Source of the DNA: 20CM-2-65-7 sp035943355
GTDB lineage: Bacteria > Gemmatimonadota > Gemmatimonadetes > Gemmatimonadales > GWC2-71-9
Reading direction: 5' to 3'
NCBI GenBank assembly: GCA_035943355.1
Contig: DASZCG010000154.1
Coordinates: 1-5,069 of the forward strand
Length of the DNA stretch: 5,069 bases
Position numbers and translations under genes: made by a program. The notes under the pieces were generated by a model. The model was given only the letters and a program-made list of their open reading frames with translations, was not told the origin of the DNA and ran no database searches. Below, in pieces: positions 1 to 5,069 of the stretch (the stretch's first letter is position 1; the number at the start of each line of letters is the position of its first letter).

Positions 1-147
1 GAAGCGCGCGAGACGTTCATGTTGCTGCGGCAGCTCAGCCCGGAACAGGAATGGCGAGAAGTCTCCGATGCTGAGTATGCGGAGAAGGTTGCGAAGTTCG
101 AGGCCGATCGCCGCGCGCGTTTGAAGACGCTCGAAGGAATGGGCTAA
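1..147 (+). CDS. C-terminal end of an unrecognised protein (5' end outside window)
   Basis: Frame 1 is open from the first base to a TAA stop at 145-147, giving 48 residues that end LKTLEGMG. I do not recognise the family. The visible part is hydrophilic and highly charged (EKVAKFEADRRARLKTLE) and looks helical, with an acidic stretch (SPEQEWREVSDAEYAEK) before a basic one; no membrane segment or Cys/His motif is visible. The high share of G/C third positions supports real coding. It lies just left of a putative attachment-site region, so it could be the last cargo gene of an integrated element, but it does not show the end of a tyrosine recombinase that I would know. Its start, length and function cannot be judged from here. 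Confidence 0.6.
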   Translation, partial: EARETFMLLRQLSPEQEWREVSDAEYAEKVAKFEADRRARLKTLEGMG

Positions 148-178
148 ACCAGTCCCAGCCGTTTTCCTCGCACTCCGG

Positions 179-281
179 GTGTGCCTTAAGTGTGCCTTAC
201 CCGATGCGCTGCGTGCAGGGAATGCACAACGGGCCGGGAGTGACCCCGGCCCAAGTGGTTGCAACTGTGCATCCTGTGCAT
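179..281. repeat. Cluster of five TGTGC(A/C)T motifs in a gene-free spacer
   Basis: Two copies of GTGTGCCTTA stand in tandem at 179-188 and 190-199 with one base between them. Two copies of CTGTGCAT stand at 265-272 and 274-281, again with one base between them. A further TGTGCAT lies on the minus strand at 222-228. The shared core is TGTGC followed by A/C and T. Closely spaced short direct repeats beside a tRNA-like 3' end resemble arm-type binding sites of tyrosine recombinases or Xis-like factors. That role is an inference; they could also be operator sites for a regulator. Confidence 0.5.
231..252. other. 8-bp GC-rich hairpin (GGGCCGGG/CCCGGCCC)
   Basis: GGGCCGGG at 231-238 pairs perfectly with CCCGGCCC at 245-252 around a 6-base loop. 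It lies about 85 bases after the stop of the left gene and is not followed by a T-run on the plus strand, so it is not a classic intrinsic terminator. It may still shape the 3' end of the upstream transcript or be part of the architecture of the proposed attachment region. Confidence 0.5.
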
Positions 282-305
282 ATGGTGTTCTGCTGTTCGG
301 TGTTA

Positions 306-332
306 GGTGGGGTTCAATTCCCCGCGCCTCCA
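306..332 (+). ncRNA. 3' fragment of a tmRNA (ssrA) or tRNA-Ala-like gene, possible att site
   Basis: The bases can be read as a T-arm and acceptor 3' strand. The stem TGGGG (308-312) pairs with CCCCG (320-324), with a U-G closing pair, around the loop TTCAATT (313-319), which fits the TTCRANY consensus. It is followed by the 7-base acceptor strand CGCCTCC (325-331) and discriminator A332. T329 falls at position 70, so a partner with G3 would give the G3-U70 pair that alanyl-tRNA synthetase needs, as in tRNA-Ala and tmRNA. CCA is not encoded. No matching 5' acceptor (GGNGGCG type) occurs upstream in the window, and no ssrA tag reading frame is seen, so this is only the 3' end. A TTCGG at 296-300 recalls the stretch before the T-arm in known ssrA genes. 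A truncated 3' end is what integration into ssrA or a tRNA gene leaves at one element boundary. A chance look-alike is possible. Confidence 0.5.
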
Positions 333-338
333 TCGAGC

Positions 339-385
339 AAAAAAAGAAACGGGACACGCGCAACGTGTCCCGTTTCTCCTTTTCT
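339..385. terminator. Bidirectional intrinsic terminator
   Basis: GAAACGGGACACG (346-358) pairs perfectly with CGTGTCCCGTTTC (364-376) around the loop CGCAA. One more A-T pair (345/377) makes 14 bp. Seven A at 339-345 give a U-tract on the minus strand, ideal for ending the minus-strand gene whose stop is at 398. On the plus strand the stem is followed by TCCTTTTCT, so it can also end RNA coming from the tRNA/tmRNA-like fragment at its left. The tight spacing (13 bases from the fragment end to the stem) fits the original terminator of that RNA gene. Confidence 0.9.
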
Positions 386-397
386 CGCCGTTCTAGT

Positions 398-1285
398 TCA
401 GGGACGCCGGCCCAGCACTCCAGGCGACGGAGAGACCAGCCGCGGCGCAATTGAGAATGCACTCGGCACCGCAGGGCGCATCGTCGGAATCGGTCGATCG
501 AATCGTAACCGCGACTGACGGAGGAAAGCGCCACCAGGATACAGCGGGTAGTACGTGTACGTCACCGGCGCTGGTTCGTAGATCACCTGAGGCGGCGCGG
601 GGGGCGCTGCCGCAAGCGAGACGCTCCCGCTGTTCACTCCACAGAACGCATTCGTGAGCGACGCGTTTGTACAGTCCACGGAATTCGTGGCAACCGCGAC
701 AGCAGGACCCGTGACGGGAGCCGCACGGCGCACGCAGCCCAGGCACACATCGGGCGCTTGTACCGGTCCGCGCGCCAACACGCTTCCATCCCGCGCGTAC
801 GTCACGACGCCATAGTCGTACGGACGCCCATGGGTGATGCGGTCTGCGATGTCGAATAGGGCCGCGAGGGGATCGCCCGCGGTCGGCTGCAGCAGCAACG
901 CATCGTAATTCCACTCGATTCCCGACCGCAGCGCCTCAAAGTCGAAGCGCCAGCGGGACCGGACCGCAATGAACGTTGCCGGATTGCCCTGGGCTTCCGG
1001 TGTCAACTCGACGGCGACCGGCGCGTTCGCCGAAACGGCCGTGCTGTCCCAGGGGGCGGATGGGAACAGCACCCCGATCCGGCCGATGGCATCGACCTCC
1101 AGAACCACGAGTTGGCCAGGTTGCTGTAGCTGCACGTAGGCGGTTGAGTCGGTGCGCCAGACGCGGACAGCGTCGGGAGGGCGGGGGGAGCGGGGGGGGC
1201 GCGGGGCGCTCGTAACCGCTTGCGGCTGTGGACCACCCGCCGCTTGCACCAGCAATCCGACCGTCAGCACGAGAGAGGGGAACAT
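398..1285 (-). CDS. Exported Pro-rich protein with DUF4384-like domain
   Basis: 295 residues from ATG at 1285, chosen because GGAGG (1295-1291 on the minus strand) stands 5 bases upstream. The N-terminus MFPSLVLTVGLLVQAAGG is a hydrophobic signal peptide with a likely signal peptidase I site near residue 15-18, so the protein should act in the periplasm or outside. A Pro/Arg linker (about 24-37) follows. Residues about 39-125 resemble DUF4384 domains: VRVWRTDSTAYVQ, then VVLEVDAIGRIGVLFPS with the typical 'D..G.v..LFP' strand pattern. Residues 126-180 look like a folded extension with aromatic and acidic residues (FDIADRITHGRPYDYG). Four Cys (181, 184, 205, 215), including a CLGC pair, could form disulfides. 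The tail from 225 is Pro/Tyr-rich and probably disordered. DUF4384 has no settled biochemical role, and the match is by eye. The gene is transcribed towards the terminator at 339-385 and diverges from the YIP1 gene. Product function is unknown. Confidence 0.8.
   Translation of the reverse strand: MFPSLVLTVGLLVQAAGGPQPQAVTSAPRPPRSPRPPDAVRVWRTDSTAYVQLQQPGQLVVLEVDAIGRIGVLFPSAPWDSTAVSANAPVAVELTPEAQGNPATFIAVRSRWRFDFEALRSGIEWNYDALLLQPTAGDPLAALFDIADRITHGRPYDYGVVTYARDGSVLARGPVQAPDVCLGCVRRAAPVTGPAVAVATNSVDCTNASLTNAFCGVNSGSVSLAAAPPAPPQVIYEPAPVTYTYYPLYPGGAFLRQSRLRFDRPIPTMRPAVPSAFSIAPRLVSPSPGVLGRRP
1175..1206 (+). other. G-rich tract with G-quadruplex potential
   Basis: On the plus strand there are five G-runs of 3, 3, 6, 8 and 4 bases separated by 1-3 base loops (A, C, AGC, CGC). 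This satisfies the usual G-quadruplex pattern. The tract lies inside the minus-strand DUF4384-like gene and encodes its PRPPRSPRPP linker, so the G-strand is the transcription template. Part of the pattern is explained by Pro codons (CCN) in a GC-rich genome; folding in the cell is untested. Confidence 0.6.
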
Positions 1286-1349
1286 AGGGGCCTCCGTCCC
1301 TCCCCTAGCCTACATTGCCGCCCGGGAACTGGGAAGGGGCCGGGGGGCC

Positions 1350-1403
1350 GCGCAGCGGGGAAACGGCGCTACGTTTCCCGCTGCGCCGATTCGTGGCCGA
1401 ATC
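1350..1403 (+). promoter_or_regulatory. Tandem stem-loops in the leader of the YIP1 gene
   Basis: The first stem pairs 1350-1365 (GCGCAGCGGGGAAACG) with 1372-1386 (CGTTTCCCGCTGCGC): 15 bp with one bulged G and a 6-base loop GCGCTA. The second stem, one base later, pairs GATTCG (1388-1393) with CGAATC (1398-1403) around TGGC. No T-run follows on either strand, so these are not standard terminators. They end 21 bases before the GTG start. If the leader is transcribed, they could affect RNA stability or translation; if not, the large inverted repeat could be a protein-binding site in the divergent promoter region. The whole 1286-1424 spacer shows no convincing -35/-10 pair; TACATT at 1310-1315 is only a weak -10 candidate. 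Confidence 0.55.
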
Positions 1404-1424
1404 CCCATCCTCCCGGGAGACCTC

Positions 1425-2159
1425 GTGAGCACTACCGCGCAGCCATCGCCGACACCGACAACCAGCACCTTCCTGAGCGACATGCTCGACGTGTTCAACG
1501 TCATCCATGATCCGGACGCGGTGTTCAAACGCGTCAGCGACCGGGCGCGTATCGTGGCGCCGTGGATCGTCTTGTCAGTGGCGGTCATCATCATCTCCAT
1601 CCTGATGCGCCCGTATCAGCAGGCTGCGTTCGAGGCGTTCAAAAGCACGCTCAGTGCGGAGCAGGCGGCGAAGATGGGCAATCGCGGCGCCGGTGGTGGA
1701 CCGCTCGGGTTGATTTTCACACCAGTCGTTGTCCTGGGGATGTTTGCGGCGGGCGCCGGGGTCTTGTGGATCGCGGTGTCGATCACGGGAACGCAGGCTC
1801 GCTACAAGACCCTGTTCAGCGTGCTCGCCTATTCGAGCATCACGTACGTGCTCTTCGCAGTCGTGGGGATCGCGGTACTGATGGTGCGTGGCAAGGCAGG
1901 GATTACGGGATTCGAGGATGTACGCCCTCCGTTAGGACTCGATCTGGTGGCGCCGAACGCAGGGCTCTATCTCGGCGGCGTTTTGAATGGTATCAACCCG
2001 TTCTCGGTGTGGGGCGTGTGGCTGGCGGGAACCGGAGTTGCGATTACGCATCGGATCTCGCGGAGTGCCGCGATTGGCGCAACCGCGGTCGCTTACGTCA
2101 TCTGCTTGCTGATTATTTGTGTTCCGTACCTGTTCGTCGCCATGATGACTAAACAGTAG
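1425..2159 (+). CDS. YIP1-family multipass membrane protein
   Basis: 244 residues from GTG at 1425, preceded by the Shine-Dalgarno GGGAG at 1415-1419 with 5 bases between. The reading frame is open further upstream to 1152, but that part runs through the leader stem-loops and the opposite gene and has no such site. The first 15 residues are a Thr/Pro/Ser-rich tail. The segment LDVFNVIHDPDAVFKRVSD (about 21-39) is the typical YIP1 opening ('if..P..vF..l'). Hydrophobic segments lie at about 46-61, 94-120, 131-154, 181-207 (weaker) and 215-241, giving the five-span pattern of YIP1 proteins. The NPFSVWGVWLAGTGVAI stretch (191-207) matches the conserved 'N.fs.W...l.G.G' region of bacterial members. 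Between spans 1 and 2 is a soluble loop (62-93) ending in a Gly-rich stretch. Bacterial YIP1 proteins sit in the cytoplasmic membrane and have no defined activity; the eukaryotic relatives act in vesicle traffic. Its stop lies within the end of ppdK. Confidence 0.85.
   Translation: MSTTAQPSPTPTTSTFLSDMLDVFNVIHDPDAVFKRVSDRARIVAPWIVLSVAVIIISILMRPYQQAAFEAFKSTLSAEQAAKMGNRGAGGGPLGLIFTPVVVLGMFAAGAGVLWIAVSITGTQARYKTLFSVLAYSSITYVLFAVVGIAVLMVRGKAGITGFEDVRPPLGLDLVAPNAGLYLGGVLNGINPFSVWGVWLAGTGVAITHRISRSAAIGATAVAYVICLLIICVPYLFVAMMTKQ
2149..2159. other. Tail-to-tail coding overlap of the YIP1 gene and ppdK
   Basis: The plus-strand YIP1 gene ends with TAG at 2157-2159; the minus-strand ppdK ends with TAG reading 2151 to 2149. 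The coding ends therefore overlap by 11 bp. I see no terminator hairpin between or just beyond either stop, so the transcripts probably run antisense into each other. Confidence 0.9.
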
Positions 2160-4809
2160 CCTTGGTGCGACTGACGACGCCCGCCTCTTCGAGGGCCGCC
2201 TGGGCCGCGGCGAGGCGGGCGATCGGCACCCGGAAGGGTGAGCAGGACACGTAGTTCATTCCCACGCGATGACAGAACTTCACCGAGCTGGGCTCCCCAC
2301 CGTGCTCGCCGCAGATGCCGATCTTGAGGTCGTGCCGCGTTTTCCTGCCGAGCTTGACCGCCATTTCTACCAGCTTGCCGACGCCGCCCTGATCGAGCAC
2401 CTGGAACGGGTCCTCAGGCAGCAGCCCGTGCTCCACGTAGAACGGCAGGAACCGGCCGGCGTCATCGCGTGACAGGCCAAAGGTCGTCTGCGTGAGGTCG
2501 TTCGTGCCGAACGAGAAAAACTCCGCCTCCTTGGCGATCTCATCGGCCGTCACGGCGGCACGCGGCAGCTCGATCATCGTGCCGATCAAGTACGGCACCG
2601 CGCGTCCCTCGCGATGGAACACCTCCTGCGCCACGCGGCGAATGATCGCGGTTTGATTCATCAGTTCGCGCACGTCCGCGACGAGCGGGACCATGATCTC
2701 GACCGTGACCTTCTTGCCGCGGCTCGCGACATGCCCCGCGGCCTCGAAGATCGCCTGCGCCTGCATCTCGGTGATCTCGGGATAGGTAATTCCCAGGCGG
2801 CAACCGCGGTGGCCGAGCATCGGGTTCGCCTCTCGCAGCGAATCGATGAGCTTGGCGAGCTGCGCCGCCGGCACCTTCGCGTGCTTGGCCAGCGTCGCGA
2901 TTTCCTCGCGCGTGTGCGGCAGGAATTCGTGCAGTGGGGGATCGAGCAGCCGGATCGTGACCGGCAGCCCATCCATGACTTCGAAGATCCCCTCGAAGTC
3001 GCCGCGCTGAATCGGGAGTAGTTTCGCCAAGGCCTTGCGCCGGCCTGCTTCGTCGGCGGCGACGATCATCTCACGCATCAGCGTGATGCGATCGCCCTCG
3101 AAGAACATGTGCTCGGTCCGGCACAGCCCGATCCCCTCGGCGCCGAACTCACGCGCCCGCCGCGCATCGGCGGGGATGTCGGCGTTCGCCCGCACGCGGA
3201 GCCGGCGCTTCGCGTCGGCCCACGCCATCAGGCGGTCGAATTCCTTGCCGACCTTGGGTGTCACGAGCTTCGCTTCGCCGAGGATCACGCGGCCGGTAGT
3301 GCCGTCCACCGTGATGACCTGACCGCGCTTCACCACTCGGCCGTTCACGCGGAAGCGTCCAGCGGACGGATCAACGTCCAGGTCCTTGGCACCGACCACG
3401 CAGGTCTTCCCCATGCCGCGTGCCACGACCGCCGCGTGGCTCGTCATGCCGCCGCGCGCCGTCAGAATTGCGCGCGCCGCGACGATGCCATGGAAGTCCT
3501 CAGGCGACGTCTCCGGACGCACCAGAATCACATCGTGGCCCTTCTTCTTCAGCGACTCGGCCTCGTCCGCATCGAACACCACCTCACCGGTGGCGGCACC
3601 GGGGGAAGCCGGTAATCCCTTGGCGAGCACAGTGACGCTCGCCTTCGGGTCCACCATCGGATGGAAGAGCTGATCGAGATCCTGCGGAGGGACGCGCTGG
3701 ATCGCTTCTTCTTCCGTTATCAATCCTTCATCGACCATCTCGACCGCGTTTCGCACGGCGGCGATGCCGGTCCGCTGCGCACGACGCGTCTGCAACATGT
3801 ACATCTGGCCGTGCTCGAACGTGAACTCGACGTCCTGCACGTCCTTGAAGTGCTTCTCGAGCTTGGTGGCGAGACGCTCGAGCTCCTTATAGATCTTCGC
3901 GAACTTCCCCTTCTTCATTTTCTCGATCGGCTCGGGCGTCCGGGCGCCCGAGACGACGTCTTCGCCCTGCGCGTTGGTGAGCACGTCTCCGTTCAGCACG
4001 TTCTCGCCGGTGCGGCAGTCGCGCGTGAATGCGACGCCCGTGCCACAGTCGTCGCCCATGTTGCCATAGACCATCGCCACGATGTTGACCGCGGTCCCTA
4101 GACTGTCGGGGATGCCGTGCACTTGCCGGTAGTCTTTGGCACGGCGCGTATTCCAGCTCTTGAACACCGCTTCGATCGCGCCCCAGAGCTGCAGTTGCGG
4201 GTCGTCGGGGAAGGGATGGCCCGTCTTTTTCTTGACGATCGTCTTGAAGTCGTGCACCAGGTCGTGGAGATCGTCGGCCGGGAGATCGATATCGCGCTTG
4301 ACTTTGCGGCGCGCCTTGGCCTTCTCGAGCTCTGCTTCGAAGGGCTCCTTGCCGATGTCGAACACGACGTCGCCGTACATCTGCACAAAGCGCCGGTACG
4401 AATCGTAGGCGAAGCGGGGATTCTTGGAGCCGGCGATCAGGCCTTCGACCGTCTCATCGTTGAGGCCGAGGTTCAGAATCGTTTCCATCATGCCCGGCAT
4501 CGAGACGGCGGCGCCCGAGCGGACCGACACGAGCAGCGGGTTCTTCGGGTCGCCAAAGCCTTTCTTGGTGATGCGCTCGAGGTGCTTCAAGTGGCGATCG
4601 ACTTCGCCGTGCAGTGCGGGAGGGAAGGTGCCATGGTCGACGTAGGCGATGCACAGCTTGGCGGAGAGCGTGAAGCCGGGGGGGACGGGAAGACCCAGGT
4701 TGGCCATCTCGGCGAGACCGGCGCCCTTGCCTCCCAGGATGTCCCGCATCGCGGCGGAACCATCGGCGCGGCCGTTGCCGAAGAAGTAGACGTGGCGTTC
4801 CACGGACAT
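2149..4809 (-). CDS. ppdK: Pyruvate,phosphate dikinase
   Basis: Catalyses the reversible reaction ATP + Pi + pyruvate to AMP + PPi + PEP in the cytosol; in bacteria it serves gluconeogenesis or PPi-dependent glycolysis. From ATG at 4809 it has 886 residues, within the usual 870-900 range. Numbering from there: the N-terminal ATP-grasp domain holds GGKGAGLAEM (26-35), LVSVRSGA (93-100), FTRDCRTGE (261-269) with NAQGEDVVSG (279-288), and QTRRAQRTG (340-348). The swivelling domain carries GGMTSHAAVVARGMG with the phosphorylated His458 and the adjacent Thr456, a regulatory site in PPDKs. The C-terminal PEP/pyruvate barrel holds GLCRTEHMFF (561-570, Arg564), RLLDPPLHEF (Arg620), GTMIELPRAA (Glu747), FGTNDLTQTTFG (Asn770) and GICGEHGGEP with catalytic Cys833. 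All key residues are present, so it should be active. PEP synthase is less likely because of the PPDK-specific N-terminal motifs. The frame stays open to a GTG at 4851, but the extra 14 residues lack family similarity and neither start has a clear Shine-Dalgarno. Confidence 0.97.
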   Translation of the reverse strand: MSVERHVYFFGNGRADGSAAMRDILGGKGAGLAEMANLGLPVPPGFTLSAKLCIAYVDHGTFPPALHGEVDRHLKHLERITKKGFGDPKNPLLVSVRSGAAVSMPGMMETILNLGLNDETVEGLIAGSKNPRFAYDSYRRFVQMYGDVVFDIGKEPFEAELEKAKARRKVKRDIDLPADDLHDLVHDFKTIVKKKTGHPFPDDPQLQLWGAIEAVFKSWNTRRAKDYRQVHGIPDSLGTAVNIVAMVYGNMGDDCGTGVAFTRDCRTGENVLNGDVLTNAQGEDVVSGARTPEPIEKMKKGKFAKIYKELERLATKLEKHFKDVQDVEFTFEHGQMYMLQTRRAQRTGIAAVRNAVEMVDEGLITEEEAIQRVPPQDLDQLFHPMVDPKASVTVLAKGLPASPGAATGEVVFDADEAESLKKKGHDVILVRPETSPEDFHGIVAARAILTARGGMTSHAAVVARGMGKTCVVGAKDLDVDPSAGRFRVNGRVVKRGQVITVDGTTGRVILGEAKLVTPKVGKEFDRLMAWADAKRRLRVRANADIPADARRAREFGAEGIGLCRTEHMFFEGDRITLMREMIVAADEAGRRKALAKLLPIQRGDFEGIFEVMDGLPVTIRLLDPPLHEFLPHTREEIATLAKHAKVPAAQLAKLIDSLREANPMLGHRGCRLGITYPEITEMQAQAIFEAAGHVASRGKKVTVEIMVPLVADVRELMNQTAIIRRVAQEVFHREGRAVPYLIGTMIELPRAAVTADEIAKEAEFFSFGTNDLTQTTFGLSRDDAGRFLPFYVEHGLLPEDPFQVLDQGGVGKLVEMAVKLGRKTRHDLKIGICGEHGGEPSSVKFCHRVGMNYVSCSPFRVPIARLAAAQAALEEAGVVSRTKATV

Positions 4810-4840
4810 AAGGCGATTATGGAGGCCGAAAAGGTTCGGC
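4810..4840 (-). promoter_or_regulatory. Candidate leaderless promoter of ppdK with inverted repeat
   Basis: On the minus strand CATAAT (4821-4816), five of six matches to the -10 consensus, lies 6 bases before the ppdK ATG. Transcription would then start at or next to the A of the ATG, which explains the lack of a ribosome binding site. Just upstream, GCCGAA (4840-4835 as read on the minus strand) and TTCGGC (4830-4825) form a perfect 6-bp inverted repeat with a 4-base centre, between the expected -35 and -10. It could be an operator. A -35 box of the TTGACA type is not visible at 17-bp spacing, so the promoter call is tentative. Confidence 0.4.
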
Positions 4841-5069
4841 GATAGGGGCACACGATGAAGCTGGCTGTGTCGAGGCCCGTGGGGGCTTGCAGTGATATTG
4901 CGTTTAGGCAGACCGGCCTATTTCGTTCATTGAGCACGGAAATGTCGAATTAGGCTGCGAGGAATGATGGGCGAAATATTATGACAGTTCTGTCGAATTC
5001 TCGTTCTATGAGAGTGATTGTCCAGACGAGACCCGGCCGTCGCTGATTGCTGAGCGTCCTGGGCAATCA
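4841..5069. other. Intergenic region upstream of ppdK, AT-richer, with small repeats
   Basis: No open frame here looks coding. From about 4917 to 5023 the sequence is clearly richer in A/T than the rest of the window, as expected for a regulatory region. It holds a 9-base direct repeat TGTCGAATT (4943-4951 and 4991-4999), a compact inverted repeat GACAG-TT-CTGTC (4983-4994), and a second CATAAT on the minus strand (4983-4978) that could be a more distant -10 for ppdK but has no good -35. I see no tRNA or other RNA gene. Confidence 0.5.
5044..5069. repeat. Inverted repeat TGATTGC/GCAATCA at window edge
   Basis: TGATTGC (5044-5050) and GCAATCA (5063-5069) are perfect 7-bp inverted copies separated by 12 bases. 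The right arm ends exactly at the window edge, so the repeat may be longer. A related TGATTG lies at 5015-5020. It could be a stem-loop or an operator for a gene to the right; its role cannot be decided here. Confidence 0.4.

Noticed and set aside
231..252. Intrinsic terminator for the left-hand gene
   Set aside because: The stem is good but no T-run follows it on the plus strand, so it is reported only as a hairpin.
148..332. A complete tRNA or complete tmRNA ending at 332
   Set aside because: No 5' acceptor strand pairing with CGCCTCC, no D-arm or anticodon arm at the right distance, and no tag peptide ending in LAA/ALAA followed by a stop; only the 3' end can be supported.
179..518. Two small plus-strand open frames across 179-518
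   Set aside because: They run through the tRNA-like fragment and the terminator hairpin and have no plausible ribosome sites or protein features.
393..914. Minus-strand open frame of 173 codons overlapping the DUF4384-like gene
   Set aside because: It is rich in Arg, Cys and Ala as expected for an off-frame reading of GC-rich coding DNA, has no good start site, and the other frame has a signal peptide, ribosome site and domain pattern.
1350..1386. Intrinsic terminator or attenuator
   Set aside because: The 15-bp stem is not followed by a T-run on either strand; a regulatory or structural role is left open instead.
1152..1424. N-terminal extension of the YIP1 reading frame
   Set aside because: It passes through the opposite gene's start and the leader stem-loops; the GTG at 1425 has a good Shine-Dalgarno and gives the normal YIP1 length.
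4117..4845. Long plus-strand open frame of 242 codons inside ppdK
   Set aside because: It lies antisense to the strongly conserved ppdK coding sequence; its residues show no family features and its length is explained by the GC-rich codon pattern of the other strand.
1..5069. CRISPR array or insertion sequence
   Set aside because: No regularly spaced repeats of 23 bases or more and no transposase-like reading frame with terminal inverted repeats were seen.

Overview
The window is GC-rich (roughly 60-65% by eye). It holds three complete protein genes, the 3' tail of a fourth, a tRNA/tmRNA-like 3' fragment and several clear secondary-structure elements. GC content, gene density and gene types (a YIP1-family membrane protein, a secreted DUF4384-like protein and a bacterial pyruvate,phosphate dikinase) suggest a soil- or water-dwelling bacterium such as a Gemmatimonadota member. 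That placement is an impression from the sequence, not a proof.

Layout, left to right. Positions 1-147 (+) are the last 48 codons of an unrecognised gene. Positions 148-332 have no gene but contain a cluster of TGTGC(A/C)T motifs, an 8-bp GC-rich hairpin and, at the right end, a T-arm plus acceptor 3' strand with the 70U signature of tRNA-Ala/tmRNA. No 5' half lies nearby. A 14-bp terminator hairpin follows at once. I read this as a likely attachment-site remnant: a mobile element may lie to the left, with native chromosome resuming at the terminator. Positions 398-1285 (-) encode an exported, Pro-rich protein with a DUF4384-like domain. A 139-bp divergent intergenic region with two tandem stem-loops separates it from a YIP1-family membrane protein gene at 1425-2159 (+). 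That gene meets ppdK (2149-4809, -) tail to tail with an 11-bp overlap of the coding ends. ppdK encodes a full-length, apparently active enzyme of about 886 residues. Positions 4810-5069 are the region upstream of ppdK, with a putative leaderless promoter, an inverted repeat in its spacer and an AT-richer patch with small repeats, but no recognisable gene.

The genes do not form one pathway. ppdK is central carbon metabolism (reversible pyruvate/PEP interconversion). The YIP1 and DUF4384-like proteins are envelope-associated and of unknown function. ppdK and the YIP1 gene may affect each other's expression through the shared 3' end; the DUF4384-like and YIP1 genes share a divergent promoter region. 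I did not find a convincing complete new system. The most notable signals are the possible integration boundary at 179-385, the leader structures before the YIP1 gene and the leaderless-type ppdK promoter.
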